Part shown: in pieces, positions 24,813 through 33,326 of the stretch
Numbering within the stretch: position 1 is the stretch's first letter
Layout: each line of letters opens with the position of its first letter
Source: JBHHYU01 sp046757725
GTDB lineage: Bacteria > Desulfobacterota > Binatia > UBA9968
Assembly: GCA_046757725.1 (NCBI GenBank)
Contig: JBHHYU010000007.1
Coordinates: forward strand, 1-64,000
Direction of reading: 5' to 3'
DNA: 64,000 bases
The notes under the pieces: model-generated
The model's input: only the letters and a program-made list of their open reading frames with translations
Told to the model about the DNA's origin: nothing
The model's database searches: none
Position numbers and translations under genes: made by a program

Positions 24813-25151
24813 TCAGTCCAATGTCTCTGCTTTACGTTCCTTCCACCAGGGATCAATGAAAATATTCATAATCCCGCCGCAGACCGCCGGGCTATCGGAA
24901 GAGATGTCATCCAGGAGATCCACCTGGACCAACCTGGGTTTGTGTGTTCGGATCACTTCAATTGCCTCACGCTTCACATCTGCCTCACCACAACCACCGC
25001 CGATGGTCCCCAAAATTTCCCCCCAAGCGGTCACCACCATCTTGGCCCCGACCTCTCTAGGAGTTGAGCCCCGTGTCGAAACTATCGTAGCTACCGCTAG
25101 CGTCTCCCCCTTTTCAAGATACTCCTGGACTTGGCGATAAACGGACTCCAC
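24813..25151 (-). CDS. XdhC/CoxI N-terminal domain protein
   Basis: A 112-residue protein consisting of the XdhC/CoxI domain alone: ETLAVATIVSTRGSTPREVG, then GTIGGGCGEADV with the conserved cysteine thought to contact the molybdenum cofactor, and a C-terminal Cys in AVCGGIMNIFIDP. It lacks the Rossmann domain, which the next gene supplies. It works in maturation of molybdenum hydroxylases. Confidence 0.9.
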   Translation of the reverse strand: MESVYRQVQEYLEKGETLAVATIVSTRGSTPREVGAKMVVTAWGEILGTIGGGCGEADVKREAIEVIRTHKPRLVQVDLLDDISSDSPAVCGGIMNIFIDPWWKERKAETLD

Positions 25152-25164
25152 TTTTACCTCCCTA

Positions 25165-26379
25165 TTACGCTACCAGCTTTTGCAGGGTACGACCCAAAGT
25201 GATCAGACTGTTCAGATTGTGCACCGATAAAAAGAGATCCAGATAGGGAAGCACCACCTGCATTCCCTTGCACAAAGGCTCGTAATTTTCGCTGGCCAAT
25301 AGTGGATTAAGCCAGATGATTTTATGACACCGCCTTTTGAGATTTCTCATTTCCCGTTCCAGAAGGCCCACGTCTCCCCGATCCCACCCGTCACTGATAA
25401 CAACAATGACGGTCCGATGGCTAACCAGATTAGGAGCGAATTCCCGGTTAAAAGTATAAAGCGACCGTCCAATATTGGTGCCCCCAGACCACCCTAAGAC
25501 GGAATTGGAAATTCGATCCAGGGCGCTTCCTATATTCTTAGTACGAATCAGGTGGGTGATGCGGCTTAAGGAGGTGCTGAATACGAAGGTCTCCACTCCC
25601 CAAAGCTCATTCTGAAGTCCGTACATAAACTGGATTAAGAAACGACTGTAACAATCCATGGAGCCACTGACATCACAGAGCAAAACCACACGGGTCTTCT
25701 TGATCCTCCGTTTGCGGGAGACCAGTTCAATGATTTCCCCTCCGTATTTAATGTTTCTACGCATGGTCCAGCGGGGATCCATCCCATCCCCCTTCACCGC
25801 ACGCTTTTTCCGCCGACTTACCTGCGTAGCGATCTTGGTAGCGATCAAGAGTATGGCGCGGCTTACGGCGCGGCTTTGTTCGACGCTCAATTCACTGAAA
25901 TCTTTCTTGCTCAGGACCTCACTCGGGCTATAGGTGGGTACAGGAATCCGTTCCGATTCCTCGTTCACCCTGGAGTCCCGGCTGGAAACTTCTGCGACTA
26001 CTTCCTCGAGTCCACCCCCTGCACCACCTGATTCCCAATCCCGCTCCTTTGAGGAAGCCGCCGCCACCTCCACCGACTCCATAGGTGACTCAGCCGGACC
26101 GAGGTCCTGCCAAAAGTAATTAAAAACACGTTCGAATATAGGAACCTCATCTTTTTCTGAGACCAGATTGGACCGCAATACGGTACGGAAATCTTCCTTT
26201 TGTGCGATATTCACAAACTCAAAGGAGCGGCTCGCGTCTATCACTTGACTCAGACCAACATTAATCTCCATCTGCTTGAGAATCCGGGCAAAAGCCAACA
26301 GATTGGCTAGGGTGCCCTGGCCCCGAATCGAGGAGAAACGGTTCACCGCTTTAATGATGGCCTCATCTTGGATTTGCAT
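25165..26379 (-). CDS. CoxE-like VWA domain protein
   Basis: VWA-domain protein of 404 residues of the CoxE group, which works with a MoxR ATPase in maturing the active site of molybdenum hydroxylases such as CO dehydrogenase. The N-terminal 170 residues are helical and charged. The VWA domain (about 225-385) has a complete metal-ion site: DVSGSM, the Thr in GGTNIGRSL and the Asp in VISDGWDRGD. It lies seven bases after the MoxR gene, the standard coxD-coxE pairing. Confidence 0.9.
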   Translation of the reverse strand: MQIQDEAIIKAVNRFSSIRGQGTLANLLAFARILKQMEINVGLSQVIDASRSFEFVNIAQKEDFRTVLRSNLVSEKDEVPIFERVFNYFWQDLGPAESPMESVEVAAASSKERDWESGGAGGGLEEVVAEVSSRDSRVNEESERIPVPTYSPSEVLSKKDFSELSVEQSRAVSRAILLIATKIATQVSRRKKRAVKGDGMDPRWTMRRNIKYGGEIIELVSRKRRIKKTRVVLLCDVSGSMDCYSRFLIQFMYGLQNELWGVETFVFSTSLSRITHLIRTKNIGSALDRISNSVLGWSGGTNIGRSLYTFNREFAPNLVSHRTVIVVISDGWDRGDVGLLEREMRNLKRRCHKIIWLNPLLASENYEPLCKGMQVVLPYLDLFLSVHNLNSLITLGRTLQKLVA

Positions 26380-26386
26380 GGCTCAC

Positions 26387-27343
26387 CTATGCCTGGAGTT
26401 CTGGGGATGGCTTCAACATCTGGTCCAAGTCCAACCTTTTCTCTGAAAGTTCCTCCTGGAGGTGGTGCAGGTCCTCCCTGTATTTAAAAACACACCCCAT
26501 GGTCTCCTCCACGGTTTTTTGATCTAGTTCATGCCGATGAAGAGCAATCAAGGCAGACGCCCAATCCAGCGTCTCCGCCACCCCTGGGCGCTTGTAAAAA
26601 TTCATCTGCCGCACCTGTTGCATAAACGTGCAGATCTGCCCGGCCAGGATGCCTTGAACCTGCGGAAATTTGGTCATGATGATCTCGTATTCTTTCTCAA
26701 AAGTCGGATAATCAATCCAGTGATACAAGCAGCGGCGTTTCAAGGCGTCGTGAATCTCCCGAGTCCGATTGGAAGTCAAAAAGACATACGGACGAAGCTT
26801 GGCGCGAATGGTTCCGATCTCAGGTATAGTAATCTGAAAATCAGAAAGGACCTCCAACAAAAAGGCCTCAAATTCCATATCCGCTCGATCGATCTCGTCA
26901 ATGAGGAGGACCGGCGGAGTAACACCGTTACTTTGAATAGCCTCTAACAACGGCCGATGGATTAGATACTCTTCGGTAAAGATCTCCGTCTCCACAGCCT
27001 CACGATCTCCACGGCGGATCTCCTCCAGTTTGATCCGTAGCATCTGCTTCGGATAATTCCATTCGTAGAGCGCCGTGTTGGCATCGAGCCCTTCATAACA
27101 CTGAAGACGAATCAGTCTCGTCTCCATCACCTCGGCCAGTACTTTGGCAATTTCGGTTTTACCCACACCCGCTTCCCCTTCCAGCAAGACCGGCTTGCCC
27201 ATCATGATAGAAAGGTAGACCACCGTGGCTAGGGACCGATCGCAGATATATTGTTGCTCCCGCAGGGCCTGTTGGATCCTCTCAATAGTAAGCGTCTTTG
27301 GATTCACTCCTACCCTTTCACCCGTTATAAAATCAGAACTCAA
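26387..27343 (-). CDS. MoxR family AAA+ ATPase (CoxD-like)
   Basis: MoxR ATPase of 318 residues. Walker A is EGEAGVGKTEIAKVL (about 56-70) and Walker B is VLLIDEIDRAD (about 142-152), with SNRTREIHDALKRRC as sensor and arginine-finger region. CoxD-type members unfold or remodel apo-hydroxylases so that the metal centre can be built. The ATG overlaps the upstream stop by four bases and the VWA partner follows at once. Regulated with the rest of the eight-gene unit. Confidence 0.93.
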   Translation of the reverse strand: MSSDFITGERVGVNPKTLTIERIQQALREQQYICDRSLATVVYLSIMMGKPVLLEGEAGVGKTEIAKVLAEVMETRLIRLQCYEGLDANTALYEWNYPKQMLRIKLEEIRRGDREAVETEIFTEEYLIHRPLLEAIQSNGVTPPVLLIDEIDRADMEFEAFLLEVLSDFQITIPEIGTIRAKLRPYVFLTSNRTREIHDALKRRCLYHWIDYPTFEKEYEIIMTKFPQVQGILAGQICTFMQQVRQMNFYKRPGVAETLDWASALIALHRHELDQKTVEETMGCVFKYREDLHHLQEELSEKRLDLDQMLKPSPELQA

Positions 27344-28164
27344 ATAGTATGGAGACTTAAGTCCTTTAGAGAATGAAGAATGGCTTCTAATACTCCTCCC
27401 GCAATGGCCCTGGCCTTGTCGGAAATTAAATAAGCGTACCCCGTTTCCTCCCGAGGATCAATATCTCCAGCCTTAATGCCTCCCTCTACCGCAATGCCAT
27501 GCTTGAGCAGCCCTCGTAGGACACCTTTGATCTGAGCTCGGATAGGACACCCATTCACCTGAGCCACCACTTCCCCTGCGTTCAGCAGGTCCCCGATCTC
27601 ATGCCGGGCTTTAAAAGTTCCGCTCTGGGGAATCCGTAAGACCCTTTCATCCGTATAGCCCGCAACAGAAGCCGGGGCACCCGTATTTTGCTCTGCCTGA
27701 CCTTTCCAGAGGACTCTTCCTAGATTATGACCTCGATTGCTCTCCACTACTGCATGGACCTCTACTCCGGCAGTGAAGCCCGGCCCCACCCCAATAACTA
27801 GCGGGGCATGAAACTTAGTCGTACCGGTATTTCTTTTGGCCATAATGGCATCTACCACCACCGTCGGCTTAAGAATGTCTCGAACCTTGGCCTCCGGGTC
27901 GACAAATAGTGGGATAGCGCCATCTTCCCAAATTCTCTGAGCCTCATCCGAGTTGGATACCTTGACGGCGCGCACCTCTTCCACTACCTGACTTCCCTCA
28001 TAGACCGCTTCGGCAAACGCCACTTTTCGGCGCACAGCCGTCGGCACGGCTACTTCCGTAATCATGACCTTCATATGACAGCGGTGCAGGCGGTAGGCGA
28101 TGCCGCTGGCCATCTCGCCACCACCCCTGACCAGTACCTTCAAGTCAAAAGAATTAAGCACCAT
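27340..28164 (-). CDS. EF2563/YqeB family molybdenum hydroxylase maturation protein
   Basis: This 274-residue protein belongs to the EF2563 (YqeB) family, known from selenium-dependent molybdenum hydroxylase clusters. Seen are the Rossmann-like start DLKVLVRGGGEMASGIAYRL, DAIMAKRNTGTTK, APLVIGVGPGFTAG and a biotinyl-like C-terminal fold. The start is set at ATG 28164, where homology begins; a longer ORF to 28233 lacks it. It heads the operon. No selenium genes are seen nearby, so a link to selenium is not supported here. Confidence 0.88.
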   Translation of the reverse strand: MVLNSFDLKVLVRGGGEMASGIAYRLHRCHMKVMITEVAVPTAVRRKVAFAEAVYEGSQVVEEVRAVKVSNSDEAQRIWEDGAIPLFVDPEAKVRDILKPTVVVDAIMAKRNTGTTKFHAPLVIGVGPGFTAGVEVHAVVESNRGHNLGRVLWKGQAEQNTGAPASVAGYTDERVLRIPQSGTFKARHEIGDLLNAGEVVAQVNGCPIRAQIKGVLRGLLKHGIAVEGGIKAGDIDPREETGYAYLISDKARAIAGGVLEAILHSLKDLSLHTI

Positions 28165-28621
28165 AAACCATTTCCTAACCACCGTGAAGTTTACTTGAGG
28201 GAACGTTATCAAGCAAGGGTAGGAACTAAACATTCTATTACAAAAAATGAGTGGGAAGTTTCACTTATTTCTCGTTAATTTTTGGTCACAGGTAACAGCA
28301 GATGCTGTTGACGGCAGTACGCCGCACACAGCTAACCGTCTTGTGCACCGAACTAAGCATGCCGGAAAGAGAGAGCGTGGGGCCGGAGAATCAGTTTTCG
28401 CCAGATATAGATCAGTCTTTCGTATCTAAAAAGTGGAACTTTTAGAGCCGGACTTCCCTTAAACCGAAGTGTGAATCATTGGCGCTCTCCCAGGCCTTTT
28501 CTCGGGTGGAACTCGGCAAGCGGCTCAGATCAGTCAATCGCGTGTAGGCAAGATGGAGGATTGGAACCATTTCAAGAACCATGGTGGTGGGATCATCCAA
28601 TCAAGAAAAACCGATAGGCAA
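28165..28621. other. Gene-free gap with an inverted repeat
   Basis: This gap of about 460 bases lies between the start of the EF2563 gene and the end of gspD. No coding sequence is convincing. AACAGC/GCTGTT with a 4-base loop (28294-28309) is an inverted repeat about 130 bases upstream of the EF2563 start, placed where an operator of the minus-strand operon could be. No clear terminator for gspD was found. Confidence 0.45.
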
Positions 28622-31492
28622 CTACTGAAAAGTAATGAAGGCTTGACTGAAGTTTCCTGCTTTCACTAATGATTCCTTTAGCTTCTTCGCCTGCCTCCTT
28701 GTGGCTAAACGACCGACACGAACACGGTACCAGGTGCGCCCTTTTACGTTGGCCTTGGTGGTATAGGCATCGTAACCCTGTTTCATGAGCCTTTGGGCCA
28801 ACTCCCGCGACAGGGGCTCAAAGGGAAAAGCACTTACCTGAACAGTCCATAGAACCCTTCGATGTCCGGTTGTTCCGGAGCTCTGTGCTACGCCTGTTCG
28901 CGGAGACACGGCTGTTTCCTTTGTGAGAACGACCGCACTGGTCTCCATGACCGGGGGCTCCGACTTGGGACGTTCCGGCTGGATCTCTTTTTTAACCTCG
29001 TGTAACGACTCCTTGGTGATCGTCGGCGTGGCGGCCGGAGACTTGTCTAAAGGATCAGTAACGGTGGTCTTCTTCTGGTCTACTTTTCCTTGTTTCTTTG
29101 GCGGAGCGGCAGGAATTGGAGTGGGGGAGATCGTTTTCCCTTTTTCTCGTTTCTTGGCTTCCTCTTTTTTCACCCTCTCCAATTCTCTCTTAACCGTCGA
29201 GACCTTTTCCAAAAACTCTTTAGTTACTGCCTGAGCCTCTTCCCGGTTGCGCATAACGTGAGGGGTTATCAGGATCACAAGTTCCGTTCGTTCTACCTTA
29301 TCCGTAGTTAGGCCGAAGAAGCGGCCAAGCACTGGAATATCCATAAGATAAGGAATCCCGGTGCGGTCTCGGCTTTTTCTTTCGGTGATGATCCCCCCGA
29401 TCGTCAGAGTATCTCCATCTTGAACCACAGCCGTGGTCTCTGCATCCCTCGTATCGAAGGAAAAGAATTGATCGGCCCCAACTTGCACAAGGTCACCGCG
29501 CTCACTGACCTCGACTTTGACTTGAAGATGAACCAATCCCTTAGAGTTGACCTGAGGAATGATGGTAAGGATCCTACCGAGATTGCGAAACTGAATCGTC
29601 GTGCTGGAGGCAGCGGTGCCGACTTGAGCGGTGGTCGAGCCTGTTGCTATGGGCTCTTCACTTCCAACTTGAATACGTGCTGGCCGGTTATCTGCAGCCA
29701 GAATAGCCGGATGCGATAGCACCTTGACTTTCGAATCCTCCATCAAGGCATTGAGAATCGCTCGGAAGTCATCGCCAGAGGTAATGATAGAGGTAAGACC
29801 AGTAGGAAAGGTTAAAGGCAGTGTGCCCGTTAAGGACCCCTTGCCCTCAAGGCTGGGAGAAACTCCTTTAACACTACCTTTTCTTCGTATCGCATAGTCT
29901 ACGCCAAAGGCGAGATCATCGGTTAGTGTCACCTCAGCTACGAGGACATCCATAAGAACCTGACGTGGAACCAGATCCAGCTTTTTGAGTACCCCTTTGA
30001 TGTTCTGGTACTCCTGGGTGGTGCCAAAAATAATCAGGGAATTCGTCGCCGGATCGGCCACGATACGGATTCTTTCATTTTCCGTTTTACCAGGTGAGGA
30101 GGCAACCACAGGCGCAGCTCCCCTTTGGGCCTGAACTGCAGACGGCCGTCGAGAAGGCGCAGGGGTTGGAGCAGGAGTCACAGCAAAAAGCCCAGAGGAA
30201 CCGCCAGCAGCCGTAGGACTACCAGGCGTTGTCGCAGAAGTGCCGGATAGGCTCCCGCCTCGTGATCCCCCAGATAGGGTTCCATGAAAATCTTTAAGAG
30301 TCAGTGTTTCCCTTTTGGCTGCAACCGTAGAGGTGCCATAGACCTGGTTGAGGATATCTGCCAGATCTGTGGCCTTCCCGTTTTCCACTGGATAGATAAA
30401 AATCCTTCTCCCCGGCCCTTCCGTTAGAACGTCGATACGATCCAACCATCGCTTGACGTAGGTCCAGGCCGCCTCGCTATGGCTGATGACCAAAAGCTTA
30501 TTCGTCCGCGGGAGAGAGATAAACTCGGCAGCAAAATTCTCTGCCTGAGTAGCCGAGGCGGCGTAGGCCTGCATGATCTTGGTCATCTCCCCCGCCAGAT
30601 CATCGGCACTCGCGATCTTGGGTTGATAGAGCTCCATCCGGACTCCGGCAAAGACATTGACATCGATCAGATCTTTAATCTCTTTGAGCCGCTGGATATT
30701 TGAGGGAAGATCCATAACGATAAGAAAGTTTCCTCTCGGATAATCCAGTATCTCGCCCCCTGGAGTAATAAAAGGGGTGAGGAGTTTTTTCATCTCCGTG
30801 ACAGAAAGAAAACGTACAGGCAGTACCTGAAGCGCGTAGCTATCCCCTGTTCCCTTCGCGGCTGGACGGACAACACCTTTGCCTTCTTCGATGGGAATGA
30901 TACGGTAGAGATCACCGGTCTTGACCGCCACAGCATTATTCATCCGCAGGATCTGATGAAAGATAGGCAGGAGATCCTCTTTTCTAAGAGGCTCCGCGCT
31001 GTGAATGGTAACGGTCCCTTTAACTTTAGGGTCGATGGTATAGGTTAGCTTCAGATGTTGGGCGAGAACATGGATAATCTCCACGAGGTCAACCTGGCTA
31101 AAATTTAAAGAGACCAGTTGCTCCGTTGCCGAACCGGTTTTAGCCGTAACCCCATGGCGCCGCGTCGGTGGGATAGGAGCTGTCTTCGGTTCACCCGCGT
31201 CCGGGTTCTCAGCCTGGGAGGGCGTTTGACTGCTCTTTTTTTTCTCTGCTTGCGCTGCCGTTCGATGTAAAAGAGATGGCGAAGGAGCATCGGGAATACC
31301 AGAATCTGCTACAACCAACGTTTGAGACTGAAGATCACTGACAGGAGGCTCTTCGAGCGTCTTTTCCCCATCGATTGGCATAGTACAGCCACCAAGAATC
31401 GCCGTTATTAGGGCTAACCCAAGACAAGAAAAAATATACAAAAACCCATTTGGTGCGGATTTTCTATGCTGGAGAGCGCTAATAAAGTCCAT
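28622..31492 (-). CDS. gspD: Type II secretion secretin GspD with C-terminal SPOR domain
   Basis: Secretin forming the outer-membrane channel of type II secretion; 956 residues, longer than usual. An N-terminal lipoprotein signal (LITAILGGC) suggests it is lipidated. Periplasmic N domains span about 110-480, with a Gly/Ser/Thr/Ala-rich linker around 405-460. The secretin core (about 500-745) has VLMDVLVAEV and ITERKSRDRTGIPYLMDIPVLG. After a Pro/Lys-rich linker comes a SPOR-like domain (about 875-955; TVQVSAFPFEPLSRELAQ) that in other proteins binds denuded peptidoglycan. ATG 31492 is chosen over 31534 because GAGGA lies eight bases upstream. It is the last gene of the gsp locus. Confidence 0.92.
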   Translation of the reverse strand: MDFISALQHRKSAPNGFLYIFSCLGLALITAILGGCTMPIDGEKTLEEPPVSDLQSQTLVVADSGIPDAPSPSLLHRTAAQAEKKKSSQTPSQAENPDAGEPKTAPIPPTRRHGVTAKTGSATEQLVSLNFSQVDLVEIIHVLAQHLKLTYTIDPKVKGTVTIHSAEPLRKEDLLPIFHQILRMNNAVAVKTGDLYRIIPIEEGKGVVRPAAKGTGDSYALQVLPVRFLSVTEMKKLLTPFITPGGEILDYPRGNFLIVMDLPSNIQRLKEIKDLIDVNVFAGVRMELYQPKIASADDLAGEMTKIMQAYAASATQAENFAAEFISLPRTNKLLVISHSEAAWTYVKRWLDRIDVLTEGPGRRIFIYPVENGKATDLADILNQVYGTSTVAAKRETLTLKDFHGTLSGGSRGGSLSGTSATTPGSPTAAGGSSGLFAVTPAPTPAPSRRPSAVQAQRGAAPVVASSPGKTENERIRIVADPATNSLIIFGTTQEYQNIKGVLKKLDLVPRQVLMDVLVAEVTLTDDLAFGVDYAIRRKGSVKGVSPSLEGKGSLTGTLPLTFPTGLTSIITSGDDFRAILNALMEDSKVKVLSHPAILAADNRPARIQVGSEEPIATGSTTAQVGTAASSTTIQFRNLGRILTIIPQVNSKGLVHLQVKVEVSERGDLVQVGADQFFSFDTRDAETTAVVQDGDTLTIGGIITERKSRDRTGIPYLMDIPVLGRFFGLTTDKVERTELVILITPHVMRNREEAQAVTKEFLEKVSTVKRELERVKKEEAKKREKGKTISPTPIPAAPPKKQGKVDQKKTTVTDPLDKSPAATPTITKESLHEVKKEIQPERPKSEPPVMETSAVVLTKETAVSPRTGVAQSSGTTGHRRVLWTVQVSAFPFEPLSRELAQRLMKQGYDAYTTKANVKGRTWYRVRVGRLATRRQAKKLKESLVKAGNFSQAFITFQ

Positions 31493-31812
31493 AGAAACAG
31501 TCCTCGGCTCTTTAAAAACCTCTGGCAGTGACAATCTGCTCTACGAAAGGGGTTAATTTTCCACTAGATGACAGCCCTTTGTCAAACGAAAAAACTTTCA
31601 ATCCCATCGTATCGAAGCTTAACGCCTAAAATAAAACATATTTTTAGTATCTTGCCTACGAACATGCTTAAATTAAGCAAAAATCATGCAAACCTAGTAT
31701 CAGCTAAGTGTTTGAGTTTAGGTTCCGCCTTTTGAACAAACAGGACTCTTTGATTTCTGTCGCGTAGATACCTTTTTTCAGTCACTCCCATCACTCCCGG
31801 TCCATTTATTCG
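31493..31812. other. AT-rich gap upstream of gspD
   Basis: About 320 bases of AT-rich sequence with no ORF of note. On the minus strand TTGACA followed 18 bases later by GAAAAT, close to gspD, could be a promoter, so gspD may be expressed separately from the rest of the locus. No heptamer repeat or hairpin stands out. Confidence 0.4.
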
Positions 31813-32433
31813 CTAGGGAGCTCTTGATGGTTCGGCCTCTTGTCGAGAGGCTCTAGGTGTACGGCGCCGCGTGCGTTTATGCCGGGCCGAAGGTCTCTGT
31901 TTCCGCCTCGGCACCTCTACTTTACGAGAAAAATCTATAGAGAGCTTCACCGTTGAACTCCCCTTAGTGAAAACAACCGCCTCTTCGCGAATTTCAGTTA
32001 AACTGAACCCTTCTAATTGGTCTCCCAGCTTGAGACGGATGGGGCCTTTTTCTCTTGGCTTGGACCTTGAACCCGTTCCAGGTGAACCAGCCGGTTCCTG
32101 TAGGACAGCATATCGGCTTCCGCCCAGAATGGCGGTCCCCAGAAGGATCATACGCTGTAACCGCTGCGTATTACCGGACGTTGCTATGGCACCTAGCGGT
32201 TTTCCTGTCCCCCTATCCGGAGCAAAAAGGTTCTTGTCGATGATGTTCTTGGTGCGAACCGCCGGTAATTGCGGTGGTTCTCTCTTGGACTTCCTGATGA
32301 CAGAAGAGTCTTTTCTTGTTCCAGCTTTGCCTGGCGTAGGGGGCTCTTCTTGCCAAAGGTGGAAAATGCTTGTCACGACGAACAGGATAGCAAGCAGGAG
32401 AAAGAGGCTAAGTAGTGAAGAACGTTTAAGAAT
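31813..32433 (-). CDS. GspC/PilP-like type II secretion protein, probable ATT start
   Basis: This is a GspC-like inner-membrane link of the secretion system. From 32433 it has 206 residues: a membrane anchor (LLSLFLLLAILFVV, about 8-21), a Pro/Lys linker, a small beta domain of the GspC-HR/PilP type (NLFAPDRGT through LSIDFSRKVEV) and a basic tail rich in Arg. The first standard start is GTG at 32376, which would delete the anchor. ATT at 32433 lies seven bases after GGAGGA (32441-32446), while the ATG at 32440 touches that site, is out of frame and stops within five codons. ATT initiation is rare but known (infC), so this reading is probable, not proven; an indel in the assembly is the alternative. 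Confidence 0.7.
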   Translation of the reverse strand: MLKRSSLLSLFLLLAILFVVTSIFHLWQEEPPTPGKAGTRKDSSVIRKSKREPPQLPAVRTKNIIDKNLFAPDRGTGKPLGAIATSGNTQRLQRMILLGTAILGGSRYAVLQEPAGSPGTGSRSKPREKGPIRLKLGDQLEGFSLTEIREEAVVFTKGSSTVKLSIDFSRKVEVPRRKQRPSARHKRTRRRTPRASRQEAEPSRAP

Positions 32434-32464
32434 TGTTCATTCCTCCACAGGTCAACGCCGCTTG

Positions 32465-32493
32465 AATGTACTCCTAAAAGCACCTCAGGTCAA
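32465..32493 (-). promoter_or_regulatory. Sigma-70 type promoter of the GspC-like gene
   Basis: On the minus strand TTGACC (32488-32493) and TACATT (32465-32470) are separated by exactly 17 bases. Transcription would begin near 32457, about ten bases before the GGAGGA ribosome site. It supports a transcript starting just before the GspC-like gene. Confidence 0.45.
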
Positions 32494-32702
32494 TCTGGAA
32501 GGATGTTTCATGAACATGGTAAATTCCAAGGCAATGTTATAAAGTTTTTTGAGTTCCCATCTCGCAGCAAAGAAAATAGCCGGTATTTATTTTTGACGGG
32601 CTGATCGCAAGAAAGCAACAGAAGTCCCCAGACGTCATCAAAACACTCAGGGACGACTACAAATAAGACGGAGGATGATGATGGTTTCTGAGGAGATGCT
32701 GA

Positions 32703-33326
32703 CTAGACCGATGGTTGAGGCGCCGCCCGGCTCCGGGCAATGCCGGAAATAACCAAACGCGCACGCAACTGTCCTGAGCGAACCTTCGAAGCTACGCGTC
32801 GCCGCCGCACAACCCGGGGTCTGAATAGCGAGCGAATATTCATTTCGGTCGCAACCAGAAGTTTTTTTGCAGACCCAATCCCTTTGAGCAGATTCACTAC
32901 CTGATCAATCTGCCCGCTCACCTCCACCTGAATGCGGATCCGTGTGTAGCCTCCCTTTATCTCAGGATTCAATACCTTGGTGGTTATAACCTGGGTACCC
33001 GCGCGGGCTGCAATGCTCTGTATGATCTCCTGGAGACTCGAGGCACTCACAGAAGGAGTATCGCCCGAAAGCAAAGCAGGCTGTAGAACTTTCCTTTGTT
33101 TTTTGACTTGCTTAAGCCCATCCTCTATCTCGTTCTTGTGGTTAATATACTTGAGGTTTCTCTCTTGGAGCTGAGGCTGGATCTCAAGCTGGTTTCTAAC
33201 CCAGGCCCTGCGCTCGAGCATAGGTGACACCACAAAGAAACGGCCTAGGACCAAGAGGAGGATAGACACAGCCGATGCTACGAGGATCTTTTCTCGCCTG
33301 GAAAGCCTCATCCACAGAGATGTCAC
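32703..33326 (-). CDS. gspM: Type II secretion protein GspM
   Basis: GspM-like inner-membrane protein of 207 residues that pairs with GspL in the assembly platform. It has one membrane segment near the N-terminus (ILVASAVSILLLVLGRFFVV), a coiled-coil-prone stretch (about 40-80) and a ferredoxin-like periplasmic domain with LQEIIQSIAARAG. GTG at 33326 is chosen because AAGGAGG lies seven bases upstream and it overlaps the gspL stop (GTGA); an ATG at 33353 has no such site. The C-terminal part is Arg-rich. Confidence 0.82.
   Translation of the reverse strand: MTSLWMRLSRREKILVASAVSILLLVLGRFFVVSPMLERRAWVRNQLEIQPQLQERNLKYINHKNEIEDGLKQVKKQRKVLQPALLSGDTPSVSASSLQEIIQSIAARAGTQVITTKVLNPEIKGGYTRIRIQVEVSGQIDQVVNLLKGIGSAKKLLVATEMNIRSLFRPRVVRRRRVASKVRSGQLRARLVISGIARSRAAPQPSV

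Noticed and set aside
24034..28164. A CO dehydrogenase (cox) operon
   Set aside because: Only maturation genes are present. No large, medium or small subunit lies anywhere in the window, so naming it cox would claim too much.
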